A stretch of DNA of 64,000 nucleotides from Actinomadura sp. K4S16 (GTDB lineage: Bacteria; Actinomycetota; Actinomycetes; Streptosporangiales; Streptosporangiaceae), in the NCBI RefSeq assembly GCF_008327685.1, contig NZ_BDDE01000018.1, forward strand, positions 1-64,000. Reading direction: 5' to 3'. The position numbers and the translations under genes are program-made. How positions within the stretch are numbered: the first letter of the stretch is position 1; every line of letters starts with the position of its first letter. Below the pieces are notes generated by a model. That model ran no database searches and was not told where the DNA came from. It worked only from the letters and a program-made list of their open reading frames with translations. Of the stretch, positions 55,984 to 64,000 are shown one piece after another.

Positions 55984-56871
55984 TCAGGTTTCGATGGAGG
56001 CGCGGGCGAGGGCCGTTGCGACGGTTTTGCAGGCGTGCTCGACGTCCTCGATGCCGCCGCGCAGGGTCGCGCCGCGCTCGGAGAGGGCGGCGAGGAGGAA
56101 GGTGTGGTCTCCGACCTCGACGATGCCGATGCTGTTGACCGTCCAGGCGCCGCCGTGCTTCTCGCGGGGCAGCCATCCGTTCTTCAGTTCGGCGCCGGTT
56201 CCGGCCGCGCTGACGCCCCACGCCTGTTCCGGCGTCACGTCCCCCATGAGCCGGCGGACGTAGCGGCGGCCTGCGGAACCGAGCGGGCTGTCCGCGGACG
56301 TCAGGGCGCTCAGCAGGCGGATCTGGTCGGCGGCGTTCGTCGTCGTCGAACCCCAGGAGCCACCCGCGCCCGGTTCTGTGTCGCGCAGGCCCAGCTTCCT
56401 GTTGGCGGAAGCCAGGCCGTGCGCGCCGCCGATGGCGCGCCACAGCGCGCTGGCGGCGTCGTTGTCGCTGACCGTGATCGCACGTTCGGCCAGGGCTTTC
56501 TCGGCGGACGTGAGGGAGCGCTCCTCGCGCTGCGCCTGGAGGAGCAGCGCCATGACGAGGTCGACTTTGACGATGCTGGCCGTCGCCGTCCGCAGGCTCC
56601 CGCCGTAGGAGTACGCGAGGCCGGTGGACAGGTCGCGCACCGATATCGCCAGGTCGTCGGCCCTGTCGCCCAGCCGGCGGCGGAGCGCGCGGGTGAGTTC
56701 CTCGCGCTCGGACCGGGTGAAGGCGGGCGTCGTCGGGGGCCGCCTGGGAGTCGGGGGCGTCGCGGTCACCGTAGGGACGGTAGGGGGTTCGTAGACGTAC
56801 GCCGTGGAGCCGGCCATGAGTATCGCGGCGGCGGCGAGCATCGCGCCGACGAGGAGCACCGCCCGTCTCAT
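55984..56871 (-). CDS. Secreted serine beta-lactamase-like protein
   Basis: A 295-residue protein. A signal peptide or membrane anchor (MRRAVLLVGAMLAAAAILMAG) is followed by a Pro/Thr-rich linker. The serine hydrolase motifs are SIVK (SxxK) in TASIVKVDL, VSDND (SDN) and ELKNGW (KTG-like). These fit a class A beta-lactamase or a DD-peptidase-type fold, but the E166-type glutamate of class A enzymes is not obvious. Likely acts outside the membrane on cell-wall or beta-lactam substrates. No regulator is adjacent. Confidence 0.8.
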   Translation of the reverse strand: MRRAVLLVGAMLAAAAILMAGSTAYVYEPPTVPTVTATPPTPRRPPTTPAFTRSEREELTRALRRRLGDRADDLAISVRDLSTGLAYSYGGSLRTATASIVKVDLVMALLLQAQREERSLTSAEKALAERAITVSDNDAASALWRAIGGAHGLASANRKLGLRDTEPGAGGSWGSTTTNAADQIRLLSALTSADSPLGSAGRRYVRRLMGDVTPEQAWGVSAAGTGAELKNGWLPREKHGGAWTVNSIGIVEVGDHTFLLAALSERGATLRGGIEDVEHACKTVATALARASIET

Positions 56872-57021
56872 CGACGCCGTCCTGCGTCGGAATCCATGAT
56901 CGGGAGTGTCGTGAGCCCGCCGTTACCCCTCTGTTAACCCCGTTCGTGCGGTGCGGGCTCGCCTTTGTATGCGAGTAAGACGTGCAGCTAATGACCGAGA
57001 GCAGAGTGAGAAGATGCTCGC

Positions 57022-57921
57022 ATGATGGCTTCTCGGCAGCTGGAGTACTTCAGGGCGGTGGCGCGCGAGCTGCACTTCACGCGTGCGGCGGAGGCGCTGC
57101 GGATCGCGCAGCCCGCGCTGTCCCAGCAGATCCGCAAGCTGGAGCGGCAGCTCGGCGTCACCCTGTTCGAGCGCGACAACCACCGGGTGGAGCTGACTCC
57201 GGCCGGGGCGGCGCTGCTGGAGCACGCCGAGCGGATCCTGGCCGACATCGCGGCGGTCGAGGACGAGATGCGCGGCTGGGCGGAGGGGACGCGGGGCCGG
57301 ATCCGCCTCGGCGGAGCGCGCGGCCTGACGGCCCGGCTGGCGCGCCTGCTGGTGGAGTTCGCCGAGGAGTTCCCGGCGGTCGACGTGGAACTGCGGGAGA
57401 TGAACACCGAGGAGATGGTCGCGGGCCTCGCCGGCGGGCATCTCGACGCGGCGACCCTCGTCCGGCTGCCGCAGGAGGAAGGGCGGCGGCTCGACTCCCT
57501 GCCGCTCGGTGAGGAGCCGCTCGTCCTCATCACCTCGGTCTCCGCGCCGCTCGCGAGCCGGTACCGGGTGCCCGTCGCCGCTCTCGACGGTGCCGACCTG
57601 GTCTGCTATGCGCCGGGCTCGGCGATCCGCGAGATCATCCTGTCGGCCCTGGCGGCCGCCGGCGCGACGGCGCGCATCCGGTACGAGACACGGGAGTACA
57701 GCACGGCCCGCGCCATGGCGAGCGTGGGCCTGGCCGCGGCCGTCGTCCCCCGGTCCGTGGCCGAGGAGCCGGGCCGGCCGGTGGGCGTCGTCCGCCTGGA
57801 CCCCGAACCGGCCTGGGCCCCGTCCCTCGCCTGGCCCGCCGGGCGCCGCCCGAGCCCCGCGCTGGCCGCGTTCATCGATTTCGTCGCGCGCCGTCCGGAC
57901 CTCGCCTCGGTCGGACCGTGA
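57022..57921 (+). CDS. LysR-family transcriptional regulator
   Basis: A 299-residue LysR. The DNA-binding helix is residues about 4-62 (RQLEYFRAVARELHFTRAAEALRIAQPALSQQIRKLERQLG in segments), followed by the effector domain. It is followed 118 bp later on the same strand by the fused CMD/hydrolase gene. The intervening gap holds TGATAG (57936-57941) and CTATCA (57964-57969), a candidate LysR site. The ATG at 57022 is followed by a second ATG at 57025; either could be used. Confidence 0.92.
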   Translation: MMASRQLEYFRAVARELHFTRAAEALRIAQPALSQQIRKLERQLGVTLFERDNHRVELTPAGAALLEHAERILADIAAVEDEMRGWAEGTRGRIRLGGARGLTARLARLLVEFAEEFPAVDVELREMNTEEMVAGLAGGHLDAATLVRLPQEEGRRLDSLPLGEEPLVLITSVSAPLASRYRVPVAALDGADLVCYAPGSAIREIILSALAAAGATARIRYETREYSTARAMASVGLAAAVVPRSVAEEPGRPVGVVRLDPEPAWAPSLAWPAGRRPSPALAAFIDFVARRPDLASVGP

Positions 57922-57935
57922 CCGATCGAAGCCGG

Positions 57936-57969
57936 TGATAGGGCTGGGATATGACGATCAGCTCTATCA
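57936..57969. promoter_or_regulatory. Candidate LysR-type site upstream of the CMD/hydrolase gene
   Basis: TGATAG and CTATCA are inverted 6-bp arms separated by 22 nt, around GATATGACGATC, in the 118-bp gap between the LysR and CMD/hydrolase genes. Confidence 0.35.
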
Positions 57970-58039
57970 AGTCTTGGACGTCTTACGGATGGCGCGGCGA
58001 GGATGGGGGCGTTCCACAGAACGACTTTTGGAGGACGAC

Positions 58040-59203
58040 ATGGACCGTGGTGAGCGGGGGCGGCGCGAGTACGAGGGCTTGATGGGGCGCCGGCCCGAGG
58101 AGGCGCTCGGTGAGGTGCTCCGGACCTCCCCGCAGATGTTCGAAGCGGTCGTGGACGGCGCGTTCGGCGGTGCGCTGGCCCGCCCCGAACTGAGCCGCCG
58201 GATGCGGGAGCTGGCCTCCGTGGCCATCATCGCGTCCGCGGGAGGGGCGGAGCGGCGACTCGCGAGCCACGTGCGGGGAGCGCTGCGGCAGGGCGTCGAG
58301 CCGTCCGAGCTGCTCGCGCTCTGCGAGCACATCTCGGTCTACGCCGGCTTTCCGCGCGCGCTGGACGCGCTCGCCGTCGTCAACGAGGTCTTGGAGGAGC
58401 AGGGCGTGCCGAAGCCGCCGCGGATGCACCGCGTCGCGCTGGCGGGCCACGAGACCGCCGTCGCGCAGAAGGGCGACCACGGGCCGACTGTGATCCTTTC
58501 GCACTCGCTGGGCGTGGACTGGCGCATGTGGGAGCCCGTCATGGAGCGGCTCGCGCACGGCCGGCGGGTGCTCGCCTACGACTTCCGCGGACACGGCCTG
58601 GCCGCCGGGGCGCCCCGCCCGTTCGGCATGGACGACCTCGCCGATGACCTGCTCGGCGTCCTCGACGCGTTCGACGTGGAGCGGGCGCACGTCGTCGGCC
58701 TGTCGATGGGCGGTGGGATCGCCCAGACCGCCGCCGTCCGCGCACCCGACCGTGTCGCCTCGCTTGCCCTGCTCGCCACCACCGACCACGCCTTCGACGC
58801 CTTCGAGGACCGCGCCCGCTCCGGTGAGACCGACGGCATGGAGGCGCAGATCGTCCCCACCCTGACGCGCTGGTTCACGCCCGCCGCGCTTGCCACCGAC
58901 ATCTGGGGCGTCCGGTACGCGCGGGAGCACATCCGGCGCTTCGACTCCGCCGACTGGGCCGCGTCCTGGCGGGCCTTCAAGGGCGTGGACGTGCAGGGCC
59001 GCATCACCGGGAAGGACTTCCCGACCCTGGTTCTCGCGGGCGAACTGGACGCCTCGACGACCCCGGAGATCATGTCCGGCATCGCCGAGCGCATCCCGGG
59101 CTCGACCTACCAGGAGCTTCCCGGCACTCCGCACATGCAGACCCTCGAACGTCCCGACCTGGTCGCGGCGGCGCTCGACGAGTTCCTCCCGGCCGACCGC
59201 TAG
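58040..59203 (+). CDS. Fused carboxymuconolactone decarboxylase-like / alpha-beta hydrolase
   Basis: A 387-residue protein. Residues about 1-120 form a CMD (PcaC/AhpD-like) domain (RELASVAIIASAGGAERRLASHVRGALRQGV in segments, ALCEHISVYAGFPRALDAL). Residues about 135-385 form an alpha/beta hydrolase with VVGLSMGGGIAQ (nucleophile Ser), LSHSLGVDWRMWEPV and a late His in GTPHMQTLE, close to 3-oxoadipate enol-lactonase (PcaD). Known actinobacterial PcaL proteins fuse PcaD first and PcaC second; this one has the reverse order. No other pca genes are near. The ATG at 58040 has GGAGG five nt upstream. Regulated by the LysR neighbour (inference). Confidence 0.85.
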   Translation: MDRGERGRREYEGLMGRRPEEALGEVLRTSPQMFEAVVDGAFGGALARPELSRRMRELASVAIIASAGGAERRLASHVRGALRQGVEPSELLALCEHISVYAGFPRALDALAVVNEVLEEQGVPKPPRMHRVALAGHETAVAQKGDHGPTVILSHSLGVDWRMWEPVMERLAHGRRVLAYDFRGHGLAAGAPRPFGMDDLADDLLGVLDAFDVERAHVVGLSMGGGIAQTAAVRAPDRVASLALLATTDHAFDAFEDRARSGETDGMEAQIVPTLTRWFTPAALATDIWGVRYAREHIRRFDSADWAASWRAFKGVDVQGRITGKDFPTLVLAGELDASTTPEIMSGIAERIPGSTYQELPGTPHMQTLERPDLVAAALDEFLPADR

Positions 59204-59283
59204 GGCCTTCTCCGCCGAGCGGGGGAGGCGGACGGCCCGCACGGGGGAGCCGGTGCCGGGTCGGCGGACGGCAGGCTCCGATC

Positions 59284-60252
59284 ATGACGGGATCGCCTGA
59301 TGCGTCCGGAGCGATCGGGACGAGGTGGGACACGGCCCGACGGGTCGGCGGGTACGGCGCAGCCGCGTCGCTGTCGCTGTACCTGGTGGTCAAGGTCGTG
59401 TGGATAGCGGCGGCGGCGCTGGGCCACGTGCCGGCGGATTTCGGCGGCGCGGACTGGATCGTGCTCAACGCGGTGACGGTCGGCATGTCCGCGACCGGGA
59501 TCGTGCTGGGGCTCGTCTTGGCCCGGGGCGGGAAGTGGCGGATCCCGGCCGCGCCGCTGGTCTTCTTCACGTGGGTGAGCAGCGGTTTCCTGATCCCGCT
59601 CCTGCCCTACACGCTGGTCGGCTCCGTCCTCGGCGCCGGTAAGGAGGACACCGGCGGGGACGGCGGCGACGTGGCACCGTCCTGGGAGATGGCTCTCATC
59701 GGCATCGGATTCACCGGCATGGCCATCGGCCTCGCCATCGCCCTTCCCATCTACATGAGGGAGAGGTGGCCGGCCGCCTTCCTGGGACGCCTCGCCGACC
59801 GGAGGAGGACCGCCGTTCGCCGTGCACGCGCCGCCGCCCTCCTCAGCGCTGCGCCGACCGCCGTGTGGGCCGTGTGGGCCGCGGGTGGAGGACTCGGCCT
59901 CGACCCCGCGCACCACGACCTCCTCGACCTGAACACCCGGCTCCTGCTGGGCGATTCGGCGCTCTGGACCGTGCTCGGCGCCTGGAGCGTCCTGGCCGTC
60001 GCCTCCGCGCGCTCGGACCTGCCCGCCTGGCTTCCGACCGCCCTGGGGTTCACCGCGTCGGGCTCCCTCTTCGCGTGGGGCGGCTGGAAGCTCGCGGTGG
60101 CGCTCCTCCGTCCGGGCGGCTACGCGACCGCCGAGTACCCGGCGGTCGCGATCGTCCTCAACGCCCTCGCCGTCGCGGGCGGCGTCCTGATGCTGAGCAC
60201 GCTCCTGGACTCCCTGCGCGCCGCCGGCACCCGGGCTGCCGGGCGGGGGTGA
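59284..60252 (+). CDS. Integral membrane protein of unknown function
   Basis: A 322-residue protein with about eight hydrophobic segments. The first is AAASLSLYLVVKVVWIAAAALG near residues 27-48, with others near 60-82, 88-115, 135-155, 180-200, 220-240, 250-270 and 288-310. A glycine/aspartate-rich loop is at residues 120-130. I recognise no family. The ATG at 59284 is taken as start. It ends 6 bp before the convergent pirin stop. Confidence 0.7.
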   Translation: MTGSPDASGAIGTRWDTARRVGGYGAAASLSLYLVVKVVWIAAAALGHVPADFGGADWIVLNAVTVGMSATGIVLGLVLARGGKWRIPAAPLVFFTWVSSGFLIPLLPYTLVGSVLGAGKEDTGGDGGDVAPSWEMALIGIGFTGMAIGLAIALPIYMRERWPAAFLGRLADRRRTAVRRARAAALLSAAPTAVWAVWAAGGGLGLDPAHHDLLDLNTRLLLGDSALWTVLGAWSVLAVASARSDLPAWLPTALGFTASGSLFAWGGWKLAVALLRPGGYATAEYPAVAIVLNALAVAGGVLMLSTLLDSLRAAGTRAAGRG

Positions 60253-60258
60253 GCCCGC

Positions 60259-61224
60259 TCAGCGCGTCCGGCCTCGGGGCTTGAGGGGCGTCGCGGGCAT
60301 GGCGGGCGCCGGGATGGGCGCGCCGTCGTAGCCGCGCACGGTGCCGAAGCGGTCGCCGCCCATCCAGTCCTCGCGGGCGCGGGCGATCTCCTCTCCCGTC
60401 CGGGCGACGAAGTTCCACCACATGACGAGCTTCTCCTCGAACGGCTCGCCGCCGAGCAGCACGAGACCGCTCGCGCCGTCGGCCCTCAGCGGCAGTTCGC
60501 GGCGGCCGGATCCCAGGTACAGCATCGATCCGGGCTCCACGCGCATCCCGTCGACCTCCGTGACGCCGGACATCGTGAGCGCGGCGTACTCGAAGTCCGG
60601 TTCGACCGGCAGGCCCACGTCGGCGCCGTCCGCCAGGGCGATGTCCGCCCCGACGATGGGCGTGAAGACCGTGCCGGGCGACACGGCGCCGTCCAGTTCC
60701 CCGAGGATCACGGTGGCGCTGAACCCCGGACCGTCCACGACGGGCAGGTCGGCGTGGTGCTCGAACGCCGGGTCCGTGTACCTGTCCGAATCGGGCAGCG
60801 CCACCCAGAGCTGGGCGCCGTGCAGGACGGGGCCGTGCCCGCGCGGCGACTCCTCCGAATGCGCGATGGCCCGTCCGGACGTCATCAGCCCGAGCTCCTT
60901 CGGCCGGACGGTCTGCAGGCTGCCGAGGCTGTCGCGGTGCAGCACCTCACCGCCGTGCAGCCAGCTCACCGTCTGCAGCCCGATGTGGGGGTGGGGCGGC
61001 ACCTGCATGCCGGGTTCGTCGGTGATGTCGTCCGGTCCGTAGTGGTCGACGAAGCACCAGGCGCCGACCATCCGCCGCCCCAGGCTGGGCAGCAGCCGCC
61101 GGACGACCGTGCTCTCGCCGAGCGGCACCCGCCGCGGCGGCAGCAGCTCGTGGACCGGGCCTCCCGGAACCTCCTCCCGGCCCCCGCACTCGACCGGCTT
61201 CGGCTTGACGTCGAGATTGCTCAC
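60259..61224 (-). CDS. Pirin-family protein
   Basis: A 321-residue bicupin pirin. The N-terminal cupin carries the metal-binding motif PPHPHIGLQTVSWLHGG, then HSEESPRG and LHGAQLWVALP. The C-terminal part closes with VMWWNFVARTGEEIARA, a pirin hallmark. Some pirins are quercetin 2,3-dioxygenases; others act as redox sensors. The GTG at 61224 has GGAGGGGG seven nt upstream; longer starts run into low-complexity sequence (61230-61370) that I judge non-coding. Confidence 0.9.
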   Translation of the reverse strand: MSNLDVKPKPVECGGREEVPGGPVHELLPPRRVPLGESTVVRRLLPSLGRRMVGAWCFVDHYGPDDITDEPGMQVPPHPHIGLQTVSWLHGGEVLHRDSLGSLQTVRPKELGLMTSGRAIAHSEESPRGHGPVLHGAQLWVALPDSDRYTDPAFEHHADLPVVDGPGFSATVILGELDGAVSPGTVFTPIVGADIALADGADVGLPVEPDFEYAALTMSGVTEVDGMRVEPGSMLYLGSGRRELPLRADGASGLVLLGGEPFEEKLVMWWNFVARTGEEIARAREDWMGGDRFGTVRGYDGAPIPAPAMPATPLKPRGRTR

Positions 61225-61407
61225 CCGGACCCCCTCCTGAGACGCTGTCCCCCCACGATGCCATCCACACCCCGACCCGCGCCCCGCGCCCACACCCCCA
61301 ACCCGCGCTCCGTGCTTCCGGCCCGCGCTCCGTGCCCCCAACCCGCGTCCCCGGCCCGCGCCCTCGCCCGGCTCACCGGGTGGTTGCCGGGCCGCTCGTT
61401 GAGGTCC

Positions 61408-61956
61408 TCAGGTGGGGAAGTGGGGGGCCCAGGGCTCGTTGTCGAGTTCCAGGGTGTTGATGAGTTGGCTGATGGTGCGGTACCAGCCGGCTAGCGCCAG
61501 GAGTTCGAGTAGTTGGGGCTCGTCGTAGTGGTCGGCGAGGGCGTCCCATGTCGGGCGCGTTATGCGGGCCGAGTCGTGGAGTTCGTCGACCGCGCTGATC
61601 AGGAGGCGCTCCTTCGGCGACCAGGGGGCGGGGTCGCCGGACACGGTCGCCCCGATCTGCTCCGGGTCGAGCCCGGCGGCCTCGGCGAACGCCGCGGTGT
61701 GGACGCCCCACTCGTATTCGCAGCCGGCGCGTGCGCAGGTGCGGTCGATGACGATCTCGCGGTCCCGGAGGGGCAGGCGGCCGTGGCCGAGCAGGCCGGC
61801 GCCGAGCACGCGCATGCGCGACGCCAGTTCGGGGTTCCGGTGCAGGGTGCGGAACAGGACCAGCGGCTCGTGCGCGACGTCCGGCGGCATCCACTTGGCG
61901 AGGGCGGCGGCGATGTCGGGGGTGTACGGGGGGTCGAGCGGTGCGATGCGCGGCAT
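61408..61956 (-). CDS. Carboxymuconolactone decarboxylase-family (AhpD-like) protein
   Basis: A 182-residue helical protein. It has LPLRDREIVIDRTCARAGCEYEWGVHTAAFAEAAGL in segments near residues 61-96, with one conserved Cys pair region (C-A-R-A-G-C) and the H that relays protons in AhpD-like enzymes. It may be a peroxidase-type or decarboxylase-like enzyme. It lies 74 bp downstream of an HxlR gene on the same strand. Two identical-format palindromes sit immediately upstream of its start, so it has its own regulated promoter. Confidence 0.88.
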   Translation of the reverse strand: MPRIAPLDPPYTPDIAAALAKWMPPDVAHEPLVLFRTLHRNPELASRMRVLGAGLLGHGRLPLRDREIVIDRTCARAGCEYEWGVHTAAFAEAAGLDPEQIGATVSGDPAPWSPKERLLISAVDELHDSARITRPTWDALADHYDEPQLLELLALAGWYRTISQLINTLELDNEPWAPHFPT

Positions 61957-61971
61957 GGCGGCCTCCGATGT

Positions 61972-61988
61972 GCTTCGAATTCAGAAGC
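61972..61988. promoter_or_regulatory. Operator 1 of the CMD gene
   Basis: GCTTC-GAATTCA-GAAGC, 17 nt, 16 bp upstream of the CMD start. Same format as operator 2 at 61997-62013, with starts 25 bp apart. Confidence 0.75.
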
Positions 61989-61996
61989 AGTCTGGC

Positions 61997-62013
61997 GCTT
62001 CTGAAACAGAAGC
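61997..62013. promoter_or_regulatory. Operator 2 of the CMD gene
   Basis: GCTTC-TGAAACA-GAAGC; the arms extend to GCTTCTG and CAGAAGC (7 bp). It lies 18 bp after the HxlR stop. Two such sites favour cooperative binding by a dimeric regulator, most simply the HxlR protein encoded next to it. Confidence 0.8.
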
Positions 62014-62030
62014 ACAAGGGGTGGCACCCG

Positions 62031-62366
62031 TCACGCGGGGGGTTCCTCCAGGGCGGCGGCCCACCGGTCGGACCATCGCGACAGGGGGCCGAGCGCCTCG
62101 CGGGCGTCGCGGCCCAGTCCGGTCAGGGCGTACAGGTTCTCGGGCGTCTGGTGGACGAGGCCCGCGTCGATCAGTTCGAGGAGCCGCTGCCGCAGGACGC
62201 TGGACGACATGGCGTCGCAGCGCTGCTGGAGGGGACGGAATCCGAGGGGCGCGTCCTGGAGCTCCCAGATGATGCGCAGCGTCCAGCGGCGTCCGAACAG
62301 GTCGAGGGCCGCCATGAGCGGGCGGCCGCCGGTCGAGCCGCGCACCGGCGTTCCCGGTCTCGGCAT
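62031..62366 (-). CDS. HxlR-type winged-helix regulator
   Basis: A 111-residue HxlR. The domain starts with GGRPLMAALDLFGRRWTLRIIWELQ, then FRPLQQRCDAMSSSVLRQRLLELIDAGLV (recognition helix) and the wing. GGAGGGGG sits right before the ATG at 62366. One cysteine (in QQRCDAMSS) is a possible redox sensor, as in HypR/YodB relatives. It lies upstream of the CMD gene on the same strand and is the best candidate to bind the two GCTTC-N7-GAAGC operators between them. Confidence 0.9.
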   Translation of the reverse strand: MPRPGTPVRGSTGGRPLMAALDLFGRRWTLRIIWELQDAPLGFRPLQQRCDAMSSSVLRQRLLELIDAGLVHQTPENLYALTGLGRDAREALGPLSRWSDRWAAALEEPPA

Positions 62367-62469
62367 GCCCCCTCCAGCGGTCGGTTCCCGGAACCCTAGC
62401 CGGAGCCGCCGCACCCCAGCCCGCACGCGGTGGAATCGCGTGCGCGGCCGCGGGGTTCAGTCCTACGTG

Positions 62470-63519
62470 ATGCACGGTGAGTACAAGGTCCCCGGCGGGA
62501 AGCTGGTCGTCGCCGACGTCGAGGTCGTGGACGGGCTGCTGCGCGGCCCGCGGATCAGCGGCGACTTCTTCCTGGAGCCGGACGGCGCCCTCGAAACGAT
62601 CAATGCGGCCCTGGACGGGCTGCCGGCCGGGCTCGACGCCCGGGCGCTCGGCGCCCGCGTCCAGGCGGCCCTCCCGCGTGACACGGTGATGCTCGGCATC
62701 ACCGCCGAGGCCGTGGGGATCGCGGTGCGGCGGGCCGTCACGCGCGCGTCCGACTGGCGCGAGCACGACTGGCGGCTGATCCATGAGCCGCCGCAGGAGC
62801 CGGCCCTGCACATGGCCCTCGACCAGGTCATCGCCGAGGAGGTCGGCGCGGGACGGCGCCCGCCCACGCTGCGGGTGTGGGAGTGGGCGTCGCCGGCGGT
62901 GGTCATCGGCAGCTTCCAGTCGCTGCGCAACGAGGTCGACGCCGAGGAGGCCGCGCGCCACGGCGTGGAGGTGGTCCGCCGGATCAGCGGCGGCGGCGCG
63001 ATGTTCATCGAGCCCGGCAACACCATCACCTACTCGCTCTACGCGCCGGAGAGCCTGGTGGCGGGGATGTCCTTCGCCGAGAGCTACGCGTTCCTCGACG
63101 ACTGGGTGCTGGGCGCGCTCGGCGAGCTCGGGATCAGGGCCTGGTACCAGCCGCTGAACGACATCACCTCCGACCACGGCAAGATCGCCGGCGCCGCCCA
63201 GAAGCGGCTCGCCGCGGGCGCGGTGCTGCACCACGTGACCATGGCCTACGACATCGACGCGGACAAGATGCTGAAGGTGCTCCGCATCGGCCGGGAGAAG
63301 ATCTCCGACAAGGGCATCGCGAGTGCGAACAAGCGCGTGGACCCGCTCCGCCGCCAGACGGGCCTGCCTCGCGAAGAGATCATCGACCGCATGATCGCCC
63401 ACTTCCGCGGCCGCTACGGCCTCTCCGACGACCGGGTGACGGACGACGAGCTGCGCCTCGCCCAGAAGTACGTGACCGACAAGTTCTCCACCTCCGCCTG
63501 GACCGCCCGAGTCCCCTGA
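62470..63519 (+). CDS. lplA: Lipoate-protein ligase with permuted domain order (LplB-LplA fusion type)
   Basis: A 349-residue protein. Residues about 1-95 match the lipoate-ligase accessory domain (YKVPGGKLVVADVEVVDGLLRG and GDFFLEPDGALE), which is C-terminal in E. coli LplA. Residues about 100-345 hold the catalytic BPL/LplA/LipB domain: RRISGGGA at residues 170-177 and the catalytic lysine K238 in DITSDHGKIAGAAQKR. It attaches lipoate to E2 and H proteins. The ATG at 62470 (a GTG at 62467 is also in frame) gives the full accessory domain. Confidence 0.88.
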   Translation: MHGEYKVPGGKLVVADVEVVDGLLRGPRISGDFFLEPDGALETINAALDGLPAGLDARALGARVQAALPRDTVMLGITAEAVGIAVRRAVTRASDWREHDWRLIHEPPQEPALHMALDQVIAEEVGAGRRPPTLRVWEWASPAVVIGSFQSLRNEVDAEEAARHGVEVVRRISGGGAMFIEPGNTITYSLYAPESLVAGMSFAESYAFLDDWVLGALGELGIRAWYQPLNDITSDHGKIAGAAQKRLAAGAVLHHVTMAYDIDADKMLKVLRIGREKISDKGIASANKRVDPLRRQTGLPREEIIDRMIAHFRGRYGLSDDRVTDDELRLAQKYVTDKFSTSAWTARVP

Positions 63520-63624
63520 TTCGCTTGTGACCCTCTCGGTCTCATTCCACATGCCGGGTCTCCTGGGGGTGAGGCTGTGGGTTGCCCCCGTGGGCCGTAG
63601 TGGTCGGCCTGAGCAGCCGGGTCC

Positions 63625-64000
63625 TCAGGCGGTCCGGGTGTGGGAGCAGGCGGCGGCCGGTTCTGGGACGGCGCGGTGTTCGCGCCGTTCGGTTCGCTCG
63701 GGACGGGCGATGAGGCGCCAGGCGGCCAGTGCGGCGGCGAGGTAGGCGGCGCCGATCAGCGCGAACGAGACGGTGGCGCCGGTCGTCCAGTCGGTGGACG
63801 CGCCGAGGACGGCGCCGATGGCCGCGATGCCGATGAGCGTGCCTATCTGGCGGCCCGTGTTGAGGACGGAGCCGGCCACGCCGCCGTTGCCGGGGCCCGC
63901 GGCGTCGACCATGACGGCCGTCATGGCGGGGGAGGTGACGCCGCCCGCGATGCCGGCCGCGGCCAGGGCGGCCGCGGTCGTCCAGTAGGGGGTGGACGGG
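63625..64000 (-). CDS. MFS transporter (DHA2-like), C-terminal part
   Basis: The reading frame runs off the right edge, so only about the last 125 residues are seen. They contain GVTSPAMTAVMVDAAGPGN, then SVLNTGRQIGTLIGIAAIGAVLG, which is the motif C-region pattern of 14-helix DHA2 drug exporters, and one final helix before a basic/proline tail. Substrate unknown. It converges on the lipoate ligase gene with a 105-bp gap. Confidence 0.85.
   Translation of the reverse strand, partial: PSTPYWTTAAALAAAGIAGGVTSPAMTAVMVDAAGPGNGGVAGSVLNTGRQIGTLIGIAAIGAVLGASTDWTTGATVSFALIGAAYLAAALAAWRLIARPERTERREHRAVPEPAAACSHTRTA

Overview
This is chromosomal DNA of a very GC-rich actinomycete. I infer a member of the Actinomadura/Thermomonospora group (Thermomonosporaceae). 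The reasons are the codon bias, the many GTG starts, an actinobacterial lexA-LysM divergon, an nrdR-nrdJ pair with an adenosylcobalamin-dependent ribonucleotide reductase, DUF397, DUF1707 and DUF4192 proteins, and a two-gene set for 10-methyl branched fatty acids. I see no rRNA, tRNA, CRISPR array or replication origin.

Layout. 1-3.9 kb: an orphan DUF397 protein, a decayed VOC-family gene with a 25-26 bp tandem repeat next to an ArsR regulator, a DinB-like protein, and a valine/leucine-type dehydrogenase divergent from an Lrp regulator. 4-7.3 kb (minus strand): DUF523, an SDR, an AurF-like diiron protein and its TetR regulator. 7.5-15.6 kb: a two-gene ABC exporter, an alanine-type aminotransferase, a DinG-type helicase and DUF4192. 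15.7-21.2 kb: an arsenic resistance island (ArsR, Cys-rich flavoprotein, MFS, second ArsR, ACR3 exporter, ArsC) with overlapping stop/start codons. 21.2-27.7 kb: envelope and lipid genes, notably tmsA/tmsB-like genes ending at a perfect 18-bp terminator, then a cupin, DUF4267 and TetR. 27.7-38 kb: scattered catabolic enzymes (GMC oxidoreductase, epoxide-hydrolase-like protein, class III aminotransferase, cytochrome P450, SDR, acyl-CoA ligase).

38.2-47 kb is a housekeeping core: a TerB-like zinc-ribbon protein, then leuS preceded by an 11-codon leucine-rich leader ORF and a hairpin/terminator pair, then lexA divergent from a LysM gene with two LexA-box-like palindromes, then nrdR-nrdJ with two palindromes spaced 31 bp. 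47-52.1 kb is an accessory island: a small basic protein, a DUF1883-TIR protein, and a tyrosine integrase / small HTH / large zinc-ribbon recombinase-like trio carrying three frameshifts.

52.2-64 kb: an ECF41-type sigma factor with its partner epimerase, bracketed by two related 17-bp-stem hairpins; a DoxX protein, a serine beta-lactamase-like protein, LysR plus a fused carboxymuconolactone decarboxylase/hydrolase, a membrane protein, pirin, an HxlR/CMD pair with two identical-format operators, a lipoate ligase with permuted domain order, and the C-terminal part of an MFS exporter running off the right edge.

The most unusual elements are the leuS leader, the DUF1883-TIR cassette and the recombinase trio beside it, the ECF41 module, and several clean operator palindromes. 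All functional calls come from reading motifs and recalled family features. No similarity search was run.
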